In this document: positions 25,595 to 34,298 of the stretch, piece after piece | Position numbering within the stretch: position 1 is the stretch's first letter | Layout of the letters: every line of letters begins with the position of its first letter | Assembly: GCF_003432075.1 (NCBI RefSeq) | Contig: NZ_QWBU01000008.1 | Coordinates: 62,001-126,000, forward strand | From: Shinella sp. WSJ-2 | Lineage (GTDB): Bacteria; Pseudomonadota; Alphaproteobacteria; Rhizobiales; Rhizobiaceae | DNA length: 64,000 nt | Direction: 5' to 3' | Notes under the pieces: generated by a model | Database searches by the model: none | Told to the model about the DNA's origin: nothing | The model's input: the letters and a program-made list of their open reading frames with translations, nothing else | Translations under genes and position numbers: made by a program

Positions 25595-26269
25595 TTGCGC
25601 ATTCTATTGGTCGAGGACAACGAAGCCCTGGCGGATGGCCTTTTCGCGATCCTCAAGGGCACGGGCCATGCGGTGGACGTGGTGCGCGACGGCACCTCGG
25701 CGGATGCTGCCATCGCGTCGGAGAATTTCGATCTCGTCATCCTCGACCTGACCCTGCCCGAGATGGACGGGCTTGACGTGCTGCGCGCCATGCGTGCCCG
25801 CCAGAGCAAGGCCGCCGTGCTGATCCTGACGGCGCGCGGCGCCCCGGACGAACGGGTGCGCGGCCTCGATCTCGGCGCCGACGACTATATGATCAAGCCT
25901 TTCGATATCTCGGAATTCGAGGCGCGCGTGCGCATGCTGCTACGCCGGCAGGCCGGCCTGCGCTCCTCGGCGATCACCTATGGCGCCATCGCGCTCGATC
26001 TCAACTCCCGTACCTTCTCCGCCGACGGCGCGCCGCTCGATATTCCGGCCCGCGAGGTCGGCCTGCTGGAAATCCTTTTTATGCGCGCGGGGAAAGTGGT
26101 CTCGAAAGAGGCGATCATGCAGTCCCTCGCGGCCTTCGACGACGACCTCTCCGCCAACGCCATCGAACAATATGTTAGCCGGCTCAGGAAGCGTCTTGCG
26201 CCGCACGGCCTTACCGTGCGCACCGCCCGCGGCATCGGCTACTATCTCGACAAGGCGAGTGCGGCTTGA
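25595..26269 (+). CDS. tctD: TctD-type OmpR-family response regulator
   Basis: This is the DNA-binding response regulator of a two-component system that typically induces tct carboxylate uptake. The 224 residues have a receiver domain with E7 and D8, the phosphorylation site D51 in LVILDLTLP, T79 and K101, followed by an OmpR-type winged helix (about 130-222, with the recognition segment NAIEQYVSRLRKRL and GIGYYL). The start is a TTG at 25595 with GGAGG nine bases upstream. The gene overlaps tctE by 4 bp (TTGA), so the pair is translated together. tctCBA lies nearby on the other strand and is the likely target. Confidence 0.9.
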   Translation: MRILLVEDNEALADGLFAILKGTGHAVDVVRDGTSADAAIASENFDLVILDLTLPEMDGLDVLRAMRARQSKAAVLILTARGAPDERVRGLDLGADDYMIKPFDISEFEARVRMLLRRQAGLRSSAITYGAIALDLNSRTFSADGAPLDIPAREVGLLEILFMRAGKVVSKEAIMQSLAAFDDDLSANAIEQYVSRLRKRLAPHGLTVRTARGIGYYLDKASAA

Positions 26270-27657
26270 CCCTCCTTCCCGCCTCCTCGCTGCGTCGCCG
26301 CCTGCTCGCCTGGCTGCTCGTCTCGACGGCCGTGATCGGCGTCATTGCACTCGTCGATACCTGGCGGGAAGCCGTGAAGACCGCCAATGTCGTCTCCGAC
26401 CGCGTGCTGGCCGGCTCCGCGCTCGCCATCGCCGAGCGCGTCGTGGTCACGGAAAACGGCGCGCTTGAAGTCGACATTCCCTATGTCGCGCTGGAAATGC
26501 TGACCTCGGCGGCGCAGGATCGCGTCTTCTACCGCGTCGATGGTCCGCCCGGCCAGTTCATCACCGGTTACCAGACCCTGCCGACCATCCTCGACATGCG
26601 AGGGCAGGCAACAGCCTATCAGGATGCGACCTTCCGCGGCGAACCGATCCGCATCGCCGTGCTGCAACGCTCCGCCTCGACCGGCATCAATTCCGTGCCC
26701 TTCGCCGTGACAGTCGCCGAGACCACCATCGCGCGGCGCCAGCTGGCGCAGGCGATCCTGCTGCGCTCGGCACTGCGGCTTGCCATGATGATCGCCGGTG
26801 CCGCCACCATCGTCTGGATCGCCGTCACCGTGTCGCTGCGCCCGCTCTACCGGCTGAGCGATGCGATTGCCGAGCGCAACCCGAACGACCTGCACCCGAT
26901 CGAGCAGCGCGTGCCGAGCGAGGTGCAGGGCCTCGTCGTGACCGTCAATTCCTTCATGGTGCGCCTGCAATCGGCGCTCGATGCGCTCCGGCATTTTTCC
27001 GGCAATGCCAGCCATCAGCTCAGAACGCCGCTTGCCATCATCCGCACCCAGCTCGCGCTCGCCGGCCGGGCCAGTACGCTGGAGGAAGCGCAGGAGGCCG
27101 CCCGCAAGGGCGATGCCGCCGTGGCGCATGCCGAGCGTATCCTCGCTCAGCTCCTGCTGATGGCAAAGATCGACGCTGCCGGCTCCAACGAGCCGCAGAA
27201 GCCGGTGCCAATCGACATCGCGGCCCTCACCCAGCAGCTGACGGCCGACCGTGTACCCTCCGCCGCCGACGCCGGCATTGATCTCGGCTACGAGGGCGAT
27301 GGTCCTGCCTTTGCCCGCGCCGAGCCGCTGCTCTTCGGCGAACTGCTGCGCAACCTCGTGGAAAATGCGCTCGCCTATGCCGGTGACGGCGCGGTGGTGA
27401 CGGTCAGCGTGCGCGAGGCGGCCAATACCGTTCTGCTCACTGTCGAGGACAATGGCCCCGGCATCCCGCCCGAGCGCCGCAGTCTCGTGCGCCAGCGATT
27501 TTCGCGTGGCGACCACCGCGATGCGCCCGGCATGGGCCTCGGCTTGCCGATTGTCGAGGAGATCGCCACGCTGTTCGAGGCGACCATGGCGCTGGAAAGC
27601 GGCGCGCACGATCGTGGTCTCCGCGTAACGATCCGTTTTCCCGCGGTGATCGCCTAG
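26266..27657 (+). CDS. tctE: TctE-type sensor histidine kinase
   Basis: TctE senses extracellular carboxylates and phosphorylates TctD. The 463 residues have two membrane helices (about 13-32 and 165-190) around a 130-residue periplasmic sensor region of the 2CSK-N type. A HAMP-like linker, the phosphoacceptor H250 in FSGNASHQLRTPL, and an ATPase domain with NLVENALAYA, DNGPGIPPE and GMGLGLPIV follow. The start codon is TTG at 26266, overlapping the tctD stop. Its own stop overlaps the LysE stop tail to tail by 4 bp. The ligand is inferred from the neighbouring transporter. Confidence 0.9.
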   Translation: MTLLPASSLRRRLLAWLLVSTAVIGVIALVDTWREAVKTANVVSDRVLAGSALAIAERVVVTENGALEVDIPYVALEMLTSAAQDRVFYRVDGPPGQFITGYQTLPTILDMRGQATAYQDATFRGEPIRIAVLQRSASTGINSVPFAVTVAETTIARRQLAQAILLRSALRLAMMIAGAATIVWIAVTVSLRPLYRLSDAIAERNPNDLHPIEQRVPSEVQGLVVTVNSFMVRLQSALDALRHFSGNASHQLRTPLAIIRTQLALAGRASTLEEAQEAARKGDAAVAHAERILAQLLLMAKIDAAGSNEPQKPVPIDIAALTQQLTADRVPSAADAGIDLGYEGDGPAFARAEPLLFGELLRNLVENALAYAGDGAVVTVSVREAANTVLLTVEDNGPGIPPERRSLVRQRFSRGDHRDAPGMGLGLPIVEEIATLFEATMALESGAHDRGLRVTIRFPAVIA

Positions 27658-28295
27658 GGTTTGCGCCAGCCGAGCAGGCCAGGCGCGGCATGCCAGACGG
27701 CCTGAACGGCAAAACCCATGAAGAGCAGCCCCGACATGCGCACGATCGCCAGCTCGTGGCGGCGGTAGAAACGGCGCACCATGCCGGCGCCAATGATGCC
27801 GATCAGGATGATGTCCGCCATCAGGAAGCCGAAGAAGGACACACCGAGCAAAGCGGGTAGCGCGTCGAAATCCAGCGCGTTGGACGAGCCGGCGAGCAGC
27901 GCCGTGAAAGTCGCCAGCGCCACCGGATAGCCCTTGGGATTGGTGAGGCCGAAGACGAGGCCGCGGCGCAGCGGCTTTTCAACGGTCATGACGGCGGCAC
28001 CGTCCTGCCGCGGCTTGGCACGCAGCGCAGACCAGCCGATCCAGGCGAGATAGAAACCGCAGAGTAGCCCGAGCACATCGAACACCATCGTGCCGATCGT
28101 CTTGGCGCCGACGATGGCGACGAGCGCCAATGTGGACCACAGGAGATCACCGGCAAGATGCCCGCCCATGAAAAGCGCGCCCGCCTTGCGGCCCTGCCCG
28201 GCCCCGATGCCGAGAAGGGCGAGAAACGCCGGACCGGGGATAAGCACATAGAGCAGAGCAGCCATGAAGGCGCCGAATAGCATCGAACCGGTCAT
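27654..28295 (-). CDS. LysE family translocator (RhtB-like exporter)
   Basis: LysE/RhtB proteins export amino acids or related metabolites across the inner membrane. The 213 residues form about six helices. Conserved features are LYVLIPGPAFLALLGIGAGQGRKAGALFMGGHLAGD in the first third (with the P-G-P motif) and FGLTNPKGYPVALATF in the middle, where NPK is the family hallmark. The start ATG at 28295 follows an AAGGGGATTCC ribosome binding site. The gene is convergent with tctE and divergent from the marR gene. The exported substrate is unknown. Confidence 0.9.
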   Translation of the reverse strand: MTGSMLFGAFMAALLYVLIPGPAFLALLGIGAGQGRKAGALFMGGHLAGDLLWSTLALVAIVGAKTIGTMVFDVLGLLCGFYLAWIGWSALRAKPRQDGAAVMTVEKPLRRGLVFGLTNPKGYPVALATFTALLAGSSNALDFDALPALLGVSFFGFLMADIILIGIIGAGMVRRFYRRHELAIVRMSGLLFMGFAVQAVWHAAPGLLGWRKP

Positions 28296-28397
28296 GAAGG
28301 AATCCCCTTGAAACTTAAGGCATTCCAGCCCGCGGCAACGGTTTCGTCAAGGGTGCATTTGCCGTTTCGCAAAGCAGCCATGCACTGTCGCTCTAGC

Positions 28398-28441
28398 TTG
28401 ACGGTTGTCCATTCTAGCGCCGCATAGTAAGGTAAACTTAC
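28398..28441 (+). promoter_or_regulatory. Candidate promoter and operator of the MarR-MFS operon
   Basis: A TTGACG -35-like element lies at 28398-28403. GTAAG-GTAAA-CTTAC at 28427-28441 is a perfect 5-bp inverted repeat, and ATAGTAAG and CTTACATA extend it imperfectly. It lies 19 bases before the MarR start, where autorepressors usually bind. The -10 is not clear. Confidence 0.35.
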
Positions 28442-28459
28442 ATAACTCAGAAAGTGATC

Positions 28460-28945
28460 ATGCCCTCCAGACCCGATCCCGACGCACTCGGTTTCGTCCT
28501 CATCGACGTTGCCCGCATGCTCCGCAGCGCCTTCGAGCGCCGCATCGCCACTGCCGGTCTCGGCCTGACGCCGGGGGAAGCGCGCACTCTGGTACGCATC
28601 GCCACATTGGAAGGCAGCCGCCAGCTCGACATCGCGCAGCGTATGGGCATCGAGCCGATGACGCTTTCGACCTATCTCGACCGCCTGCAGAGCCTCGGCT
28701 TCATAGAGCGGCGCCCGGATCCCTCAGACCGCCGCGCTAAGCTGATCTATACGACACCGACCGCCGGCGCGCTGATTGGCAATATCCGCGACGAGCAGAT
28801 CGAACTCATGCAGCATGTAACGAGCGGCATCGGCGAGCAGGACCTCGAAGCCATGCGCGAAAAGCTGAAGCAACTGCGCGCCAATCTGTTCGCCCTCGAA
28901 GAAGACAGTGCCGCGCTGGCCCTCGTCAAGGAACTGGCGCAATGA
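28460..28945 (+). CDS. MarR family transcriptional regulator
   Basis: MarR regulators are dimeric winged-helix repressors, usually released by small aromatic ligands. The 161 residues contain the expected helix-turn-helix and wing: GLTPGEARTLVRIA, RQLDIAQRMGIEPMTLSTYLDRLQSLGFIERRPDPSDRRAKLIYTT (about 55-100), then C-terminal dimer helices. I chose the ATG at 28460; a GTG two codons earlier is possible. The stop overlaps the efflux-pump start by 4 bp (ATGA at 28942), which makes the pump the obvious target of this regulator. Confidence 0.93.
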   Translation: MPSRPDPDALGFVLIDVARMLRSAFERRIATAGLGLTPGEARTLVRIATLEGSRQLDIAQRMGIEPMTLSTYLDRLQSLGFIERRPDPSDRRAKLIYTTPTAGALIGNIRDEQIELMQHVTSGIGEQDLEAMREKLKQLRANLFALEEDSAALALVKELAQ

Positions 28946-30162
28946 CCTTGCCGCGCATGAGCGAGCGGCGCACCAGCATCATCAGCGCGTTCCTGGTGGC
29001 GCTCGGCCCGGTCTCGATGGCGCTCTATACGCCGGCCATGCCCCAGTTGGTGCACGCCTTCTCCTCAACGGAATCGGCAATCAAGCTGACGCTCTCGCTC
29101 TATTTCGCCGGCTTCGCGCTGGCCCAGCTGGTCTCTGGTACCACGTCGGACGTGCTCGGGCGGCGCAAGACGACGCTGATCTTCATGTCCGTCTATCTCC
29201 TGGGAAGCCTGATGGCCGCCTTCGCGCCATCCGTCGGTGTGCTGCTTGCCGGCCGCCTCGTGCAGGGCATCGGCGCTTCCGTCGGCATGACTGTCTCGCG
29301 CGCCATCGTACGCGACCAGTTCACCGGCACCAAGGCTGCCCGTATCATGAACATGGTGGGCATGATGCTCGCCATTGGCCCGGCCGTCTCGCCGACGCTC
29401 GGCGGCTTCGCGCTCGGCCTGTTCGGCTGGCAGTCGATCTTTTTCCTGATGGTGGGTTTTGCGCTCGCCGCCTGCGGTGCGGTCTATTTCTGCATGAGCG
29501 AGACCACGGTACCCGATCCGGCCAAGGGCCATATCGGCCCGATCCTGCGCGGCTACGGCGAACTCGCCATGAGCCGCCGCTTCGTTTCCGCCACGCTCGT
29601 GATGGCCGGTGCCGTCGGCGCGCTCTACGGCCAGGCCACCATGCTGCCTTTCGTGCTGATCGACCGCGTCGGCCTGACGCCCACCCAGTTCGGCGTCGGC
29701 ATGCTCATGCAGTCCGGCTTCTTCTTCGCCGGCACGGTCGTCGTGCGCCTTTTGATGCGCAAGTTCACGCCCGACCGGCTCGTTCCGGCCGGTCTTTCCT
29801 TCATCGGCGTCGCCAGCATCTTCATCGCGCTGGCCTCGCATCTCCTGGAAACACCGATCTTCCTCAGCGTCATGGGCCCGGTCGGCCTCTATGCCTTCGG
29901 CATCGCCTTCGTCATGCCCTATATGATGACGGCCGCCATGGAGCCCTTCCCGCATATTGCCGGCTCGGCCTCCGCCGCCATGGGCTTCATCCAGATGGGC
30001 TCCGGCTTCCTCGCCGGCCTGATCGCCGCCGCCATCGGCATGCCGCTCTTCGCCTTCGGCACGATCATTCCCTCGATGGGCCTGATGGCGATCGGCTCCT
30101 ATGTCTGGTATCGCGCGGTGTGCAACCGTCAGGCACGGCTTGCGACGGAACCGGCGGAGTAG
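28942..30162 (+). CDS. Bcr/CflA family multidrug efflux MFS transporter
   Basis: Bcr/CflA pumps are proton-driven drug exporters of the major facilitator superfamily (DHA1, 12 helices). The 406 residues show twelve hydrophobic segments, with LVSGTTSDVLGRRKT (motif A between helices 2 and 3, around 63-77), LVQGIGASVGMTVSRAIVRDQF (about 109-130) and MMLAIGPAVSPTLGG typical of motif C (about 147-161). Translation is coupled to the upstream MarR gene through an ATGA overlap. A hairpin follows about 34 bases after the stop. The drug or metabolite exported is unknown. Confidence 0.92.
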   Translation: MTLPRMSERRTSIISAFLVALGPVSMALYTPAMPQLVHAFSSTESAIKLTLSLYFAGFALAQLVSGTTSDVLGRRKTTLIFMSVYLLGSLMAAFAPSVGVLLAGRLVQGIGASVGMTVSRAIVRDQFTGTKAARIMNMVGMMLAIGPAVSPTLGGFALGLFGWQSIFFLMVGFALAACGAVYFCMSETTVPDPAKGHIGPILRGYGELAMSRRFVSATLVMAGAVGALYGQATMLPFVLIDRVGLTPTQFGVGMLMQSGFFFAGTVVVRLLMRKFTPDRLVPAGLSFIGVASIFIALASHLLETPIFLSVMGPVGLYAFGIAFVMPYMMTAAMEPFPHIAGSASAAMGFIQMGSGFLAGLIAAAIGMPLFAFGTIIPSMGLMAIGSYVWYRAVCNRQARLATEPAE

Positions 30163-30195
30163 CGTACCACACGGTAGAGCGCAAACGGCAAAAGA

Positions 30196-30219
30196 CCCGG
30201 ATGCAGGGGAACATCCGGG
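30196..30219 (-). terminator. Hairpin between the MFS gene and the 58-residue gene
   Basis: CCCGGATG (30196-30203) pairs with CATCCGGG (30212-30219) around eight bases. The A run before it gives CTTTTGCC on the minus strand, so it best fits the end of the leftward 58-residue gene, and it may also stop the rightward operon. Confidence 0.7.
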
Positions 30220-30247
30220 CCTTCGGGGAGGTCAGTGGCCGGGTCGC

Positions 30248-30424
30248 TCAGCGGCAGACCTTGATGCGCTTGATGACGACATTGCCGTAGTAGTCGTAGG
30301 ACTTGATCTTCTTGATGAAGCAGTATGGCTGGTAGTCGTAGCCGTAGTAACCGGCCTGCGAGGGGGCCGCGAAGGAGACGGAGGCGACGAGGGCAACGGC
30401 GGCGGAAACGATGAACTTGCGCAT
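30248..30424 (-). CDS. Small secreted Tyr-rich protein (58 residues)
   Basis: An intact 58-residue frame begins at the ATG at 30424 with GGAGA six bases upstream. The product has a signal peptide (MRKFIVSAAVALVASVSFAA, then PSQA). The mature part of about 34 residues contains GYYGYDYQPYCFIKKIKSYD and a basic VVIKRIKVCR end, with two cysteines near 39 and 57 that could form a disulfide. Similar tiny secreted proteins with a C-F-x-K-K and a final C-R are common in rhizobia, but no function is known. It is isolated, with a hairpin after the stop. Confidence 0.75.
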   Translation of the reverse strand: MRKFIVSAAVALVASVSFAAPSQAGYYGYDYQPYCFIKKIKSYDYYGNVVIKRIKVCR

Positions 30425-30593
30425 GGGGTCTCTCCTGATCTCTGGTTGAGGATGAGCCTCTCTCATCCGGTGATCTGAAGATCTCACATCCCTTCGTGTG
30501 CCGCTGTTTCCGATGGAACAGGCCAAACCACCCGCTTGCCGCCTCCCCACCCCTTGCGCGGTGACGTTTCCGGGACTATGCCTTTTTTCGCTC

Positions 30594-30682
30594 TAACGGG
30601 GTGCCCGCAGGTTTGCGGGCTGAGAGGCCTTACCGCCAACCCGAAGAACCTGATCCGGTTTGTACCGGCGGAGGGATTAGAC
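30594..30682 (+). promoter_or_regulatory. TPP riboswitch (thi box) controlling thiBPQ
   Basis: The thi-box core is clear: GCCCGCAGGTTTGCGGGCTGAGA with its P2/P3 hairpin, then ACCTGATCCGG and GTACCGGCGGAGGGA. These are the conserved TPP-sensing elements that couple gene expression to thiamin pyrophosphate. It lies 50 bases before thiB. A weak promoter, TTGCGC (30554) and TATGCC (30577), precedes it. High TPP should lower expression of the thiamin importer. Confidence 0.93.
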
Positions 30683-30731
30683 GGCACAATCCAGCGCCCT
30701 ATTCCCGTTTTGACGAAACAAGGAGGCGCGG

Positions 30732-31739
30732 ATGCGCAAGACAGTTCTTTCCTCCCTCGCGGCGCTCGCCGTATCTTTCGCCCTGCCCGCCTTCGCGCAG
30801 GAAAAGACGCTGACCGTCTATACCTATGAAAGCTTCGTATCCGACTGGGGCCCCGGCCCGAAGGTCAAGGAAGAGTTCGAGAAGACCTGCGGCTGCAAGG
30901 TCGAGTGGGTCGGTGTTGCCGATGGCGTGGAGCTTCTGACGCGGTTGAAGCTCGAAGGTGAAGGCACCAAGGCCGACGTCGTGCTCGGGCTCGACACCAA
31001 CCTGATCACCGAGGCGAAGGCGACCGGCCTTTTCGAGGCGCATGGCCTTTCGCCTGAGAACCTGACCGTACCGGGCGGTTTTTCTGACGATACGTTCCTG
31101 CCCTATGACTACGGCCACTTCGCCGTCGTCTATGACACCGAGGCGGTAAAGACCCCGCCGACGAGCCTCAAGGAACTGGTCGAGGGCGATCCCGCGCAGA
31201 AGATCGTCATCGAGGACCCGCGCACCTCCACGCCAGGCCTCGGCCTGCTGCTCTGGGTGAAATCCGTCTATGGCGACAAAGCCGGCGAGGCCTGGGGCAA
31301 GCTGAAAAACCGCGTGCTGACCGTCACGCCCGGCTGGTCGGAAGCCTACGGCCTGTTCACCAAGGGCGAGGCGCCGATGGTGCTCTCCTACACGACGTCG
31401 CCGGCCTATCACGTGATCGCGGAAAAGACCGAGCGCTACAAGGCGGCCGCCTTCTCCGAGGGTCACTATGTGCAGATCGAGGTTGCCGGCCTGACGCGGA
31501 CCTCCGACGACAAGGACCTCGCCCGCCAGTTCCTGACCTTCATGACCGGCCCGGATTTCCAGTCGATCATTCCGGAAACCAACTGGATGATGCCGGCCGC
31601 CAAGACGAAAGACCCACTGCCCGCCGCCTTCGACGCGCTGGTGAAGCCGGAAAAGACCTTCCTGATGCCATCCGACGAGGTCGCCGCCAACCGCAAGGCC
31701 TGGATTGACGAATGGCTGGCCGTGATGAGCGCCAAGTAA
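30732..31739 (+). CDS. thiB: Thiamin/TPP ABC transporter, periplasmic binding protein
   Basis: ThiB binds thiamin, thiamin phosphate and TPP in the periplasm and passes them to ThiPQ. The 335 residues start with a signal peptide ([22 protein letters not shown]). [18 protein letters not shown] follows, then [20 protein letters not shown] with the spermidine-binding-like fold, [19 protein letters not shown] in the middle and [21 protein letters not shown] near the end. The length is normal. AAGGAGG lies before the ATG, downstream of a TPP riboswitch. It heads the thiB-thiP-thiQ operon. Confidence 0.95.
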   Translation: MRKTVLSSLAALAVSFALPAFAQEKTLTVYTYESFVSDWGPGPKVKEEFEKTCGCKVEWVGVADGVELLTRLKLEGEGTKADVVLGLDTNLITEAKATGLFEAHGLSPENLTVPGGFSDDTFLPYDYGHFAVVYDTEAVKTPPTSLKELVEGDPAQKIVIEDPRTSTPGLGLLLWVKSVYGDKAGEAWGKLKNRVLTVTPGWSEAYGLFTKGEAPMVLSYTTSPAYHVIAEKTERYKAAAFSEGHYVQIEVAGLTRTSDDKDLARQFLTFMTGPDFQSIIPETNWMMPAAKTKDPLPAAFDALVKPEKTFLMPSDEVAANRKAWIDEWLAVMSAK

Positions 31740-31752
31740 GGAGCGATTGAAA

Positions 31753-33372
31753 ATGTTCGCCCGCGCGGAACGAGGCACGCTGCGTGTCGCCGGGGGCCTT
31801 GCCCTCGGCTTCGTGCTCCTCTTCGCGGGCGCAGCGACGGCGGTGCTGCTGGCCCATGCCGGCGGCAGCGGCACCCCACTCTTCGATGCCTATACCTGGC
31901 GGGTGGCGCAGTTCACGCTGATGCAGGCGACGCTCTCGACGCTCCTGTCGGTGGTGCTCGCCATTCCCGTCGCTCGCGCCTTGGCCCGCCAGCGGACCTT
32001 TCCGGGCCGCGTGTGGATTCTCCGGCTCTCCGTCGTACCGCTCGGCCTTCCGGCGCTGGTGGCGGCGCTCGGCATCATCGAGATCTGGGGGCGGCAGGGC
32101 GTCGTCAACGACCTGCTGCGGCTCGGTGGGCTGGAAAGCCCCATCAGCGTCTATGGCCTTGCCGGAATTCTGATCGCCCATGTCTTCTTCAACCTGCCGC
32201 TCGCCGCGCGCTTCCTGCTGGCGGCGCTCGATCGCATCCCGCCGGAATACTGGCTGACCTCGGCCAATCTCGGCATGGGCAGCGGCGCGACCTTCCGGCT
32301 CATCGAATGGCTAGTTATTCGGCGTGTCCTGCCAGGTATCGCCGGCCTGATCTTCATGCTCTGCGCGGCGAGTTTCACCGTGGTGCTGACGCTCGGCGGC
32401 GGGCCGGCGGCAACCACCATCGAGGTGGCGATCTACCAGGCGCTGCGCTTCGATTTTGACCCGGAGCGCGCCGTGCTTCTGTCGGGCCTGCAGATCGCCG
32501 TCACGGGCGTGCTGATCTGGCTGCTCTCGCTGTTCGGCCGCCCACCGGAAGAGGGCATGACGGCGGGGCGGGATATCAGGCGCTTCGACGGCCGGCGCCG
32601 CCGTCTGTGCGATGGCCTCATTCTCTTCGTCTTCACGCTGTTCACCGCGGCGCCGCTTGCCGCCACGCTCGTCTCCGGCCTTTCGGCCGATTTCGGCCGG
32701 CTGGCGCTCGATCCGCTCCTGCATCGGGCGCTTGCCACGAGCCTCGCCATCTCCTTCGCCTCCGGCTGCCTCAGCCTCGCCATCGCGCTGCCCATCGTGC
32801 TGTTGCCGCGTCTGGCCGAGACCGGCGGCGCCGGGCTTGCCACGCGTCTGATGGCGCGGGCGCTGCCCGCGACGGGATCGCTGATCCTGCTGGTGCCGCC
32901 CGTCGTGGTGGCGACCGGCTGGTTCCTGATGCTGCGCACCTTCGGTGAGACCGGGCGTTTCGCGCCGGTCATCATCACCGTCATCAATGCGCTGATGGCA
33001 CTGCCCTTCGTGGTACGCGTGCTGGAACCGGCCTACAGCACGCATCTCACACGCACCGCCCGGCTTGCGCTCAGTCTCGGCGTCACCGGGATGCATCGCC
33101 TGCGATGGATCGACTGGCCGGCGCTGAAAAAACCGTTCCTCACCGCCTTCGCCTTCGCCATGGCGCTGTCGCTCGGCGATTTAAGCGCCGTCGCGATTTT
33201 TGGCGCGGAAGGGTTTGCGACATTGCCCTGGCTGCTGTTCTCGCGCATGGCAAGCTACCGCACGGCGGATGCCGCAGGCATCGCCCTCATTCTCGGCGTG
33301 ATATGCCTGCTGCTGACGCTGCCCTCTACAGCCACCGAACGCCCAACCGAAAGCCCGTCCGCCGATGCCTGA
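31753..33372 (+). CDS. thiP: Thiamin/TPP ABC transporter, permease
   Basis: ThiP is the inner-membrane channel of the thiamin importer. The 539 residues form a double-length permease of about twelve helices, made of two fused BPD-type halves. Each half has an EAA loop; the first reads LTSANLGMGSGATFRLIEWLVIRRVLPGIAG and the second LALSLGVTGMHRLRWIDWPALKKPF. The ATG at 31753 has AAGGAG upstream; an in-frame TTG two codons earlier is less likely. It follows thiB by 13 bp, and thiQ begins 8 bp inside its end. Confidence 0.94.
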   Translation: MFARAERGTLRVAGGLALGFVLLFAGAATAVLLAHAGGSGTPLFDAYTWRVAQFTLMQATLSTLLSVVLAIPVARALARQRTFPGRVWILRLSVVPLGLPALVAALGIIEIWGRQGVVNDLLRLGGLESPISVYGLAGILIAHVFFNLPLAARFLLAALDRIPPEYWLTSANLGMGSGATFRLIEWLVIRRVLPGIAGLIFMLCAASFTVVLTLGGGPAATTIEVAIYQALRFDFDPERAVLLSGLQIAVTGVLIWLLSLFGRPPEEGMTAGRDIRRFDGRRRRLCDGLILFVFTLFTAAPLAATLVSGLSADFGRLALDPLLHRALATSLAISFASGCLSLAIALPIVLLPRLAETGGAGLATRLMARALPATGSLILLVPPVVVATGWFLMLRTFGETGRFAPVIITVINALMALPFVVRVLEPAYSTHLTRTARLALSLGVTGMHRLRWIDWPALKKPFLTAFAFAMALSLGDLSAVAIFGAEGFATLPWLLFSRMASYRTADAAGIALILGVICLLLTLPSTATERPTESPSADA

Positions 33373-34084
33373 TGCCGCCATTCGCCTGACTGATGTCACC
33401 GTGCGTTTCGACGAGAAGCGGCTCGCCTTCGACTGCGCCATTCCCGCCGGTGCGGCCGTCGCGGTGGCAGGCCCCTCGGGTGCCGGCAAATCGACGCTGT
33501 TCAACGTCATCGCCGGCTTCCAGAAGCCGGCGTCGGGCAGCGTCACGCTGCTCGGAGAGGACATGGCCGGGCGCGATCCGGCTGAACGACCCGTCTCGAT
33601 CATTTTCCAGGACAACAATCTCTTCGCGCATCTCACCATCGCCGACAATGTGGCGCTCGGCATCCATCCGGGCCTGAAGCTCGACACTGCCCAACGTCAG
33701 AGCGTGTTCGCGGCGCTTTCGCGCGTCGGGCTCGGCGGCTACGAGCGACGCCTGCCCGGCTCGCTCTCCGGCGGTGAGCGGCAGCGCGTGGCGCTGGCCC
33801 GCGCGCTGGTGCGCCGCCGGCCGATCCTGCTGCTCGACGAACCCTTCGCCGCGCTCGATCCCGCCATGCGGGCGGATATGGCGAAGCTGCTGTCGGAGCT
33901 GCGTGCCGAGACGAAAAGCACCATGCTGTTCATCACTCACCAGCCCGACGATATCCGCCGTCTCGCCGGGGAGGTGATTTTCCTGGAAGCGGGTGTCATT
34001 CTGCTGGATGAACCGGCGCGTGACTTCCTGTCCCGCCGCGAGCCCTCGGCAGTTGCAAAATTCCTCGGCCACACCACCATTTAG
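33365..34084 (+). CDS. thiQ: Thiamin/TPP ABC transporter, ATP-binding protein
   Basis: ThiQ is the cytosolic ATPase that powers thiamin uptake. The 239 residues include Walker A GPSGAGKST at 36-44, the Q loop SIIFQDNNLFAHL, the signature LSGGERQRVALARAL, Walker B ILLLDEPFAALDPAM and the switch histidine in LFITHQPDD. The start overlaps thiP by 8 bp, so it is translationally coupled as the third gene of the riboswitch-controlled operon. The N-terminal half, with AGAAVAVAGPSGAGKST, matches ThiQ better than general ABC ATPases. Confidence 0.94.
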   Translation: MPDAAIRLTDVTVRFDEKRLAFDCAIPAGAAVAVAGPSGAGKSTLFNVIAGFQKPASGSVTLLGEDMAGRDPAERPVSIIFQDNNLFAHLTIADNVALGIHPGLKLDTAQRQSVFAALSRVGLGGYERRLPGSLSGGERQRVALARALVRRRPILLLDEPFAALDPAMRADMAKLLSELRAETKSTMLFITHQPDDIRRLAGEVIFLEAGVILLDEPARDFLSRREPSAVAKFLGHTTI

Positions 34085-34207
34085 CCGGAAGAGTTATCTT
34101 TTGACGGGATGTCGCGCCACAATTTGGACGCCCACCTGTGTCACCGGAGCCACAAGGGAACCGTTTGTCGACCAGGGAGTTGCCGGCCGGGTGTGGTGCG
34201 TCTATCT

Positions 34208-34257
34208 CATCCCTATGAGGACGCGAATTTTTGCACCTGCGCTGCACCTTAGGGATG
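34208..34257. repeat. Inverted repeat upstream of the M48 protease gene
   Basis: CATCCCTA (34208-34215) and TAGGGATG (34250-34257) are perfectly complementary across 34 bases that include two TGCACC copies. It lies between thiQ and the M48 gene. It may be a regulator site or an RNA hairpin; nothing else is recognised in the 214-bp gap. Confidence 0.4.
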
Positions 34258-34298
34258 CAAGGCGGGCGTGAACCCATCAGGGGGCGTGGGCAAGAGAG

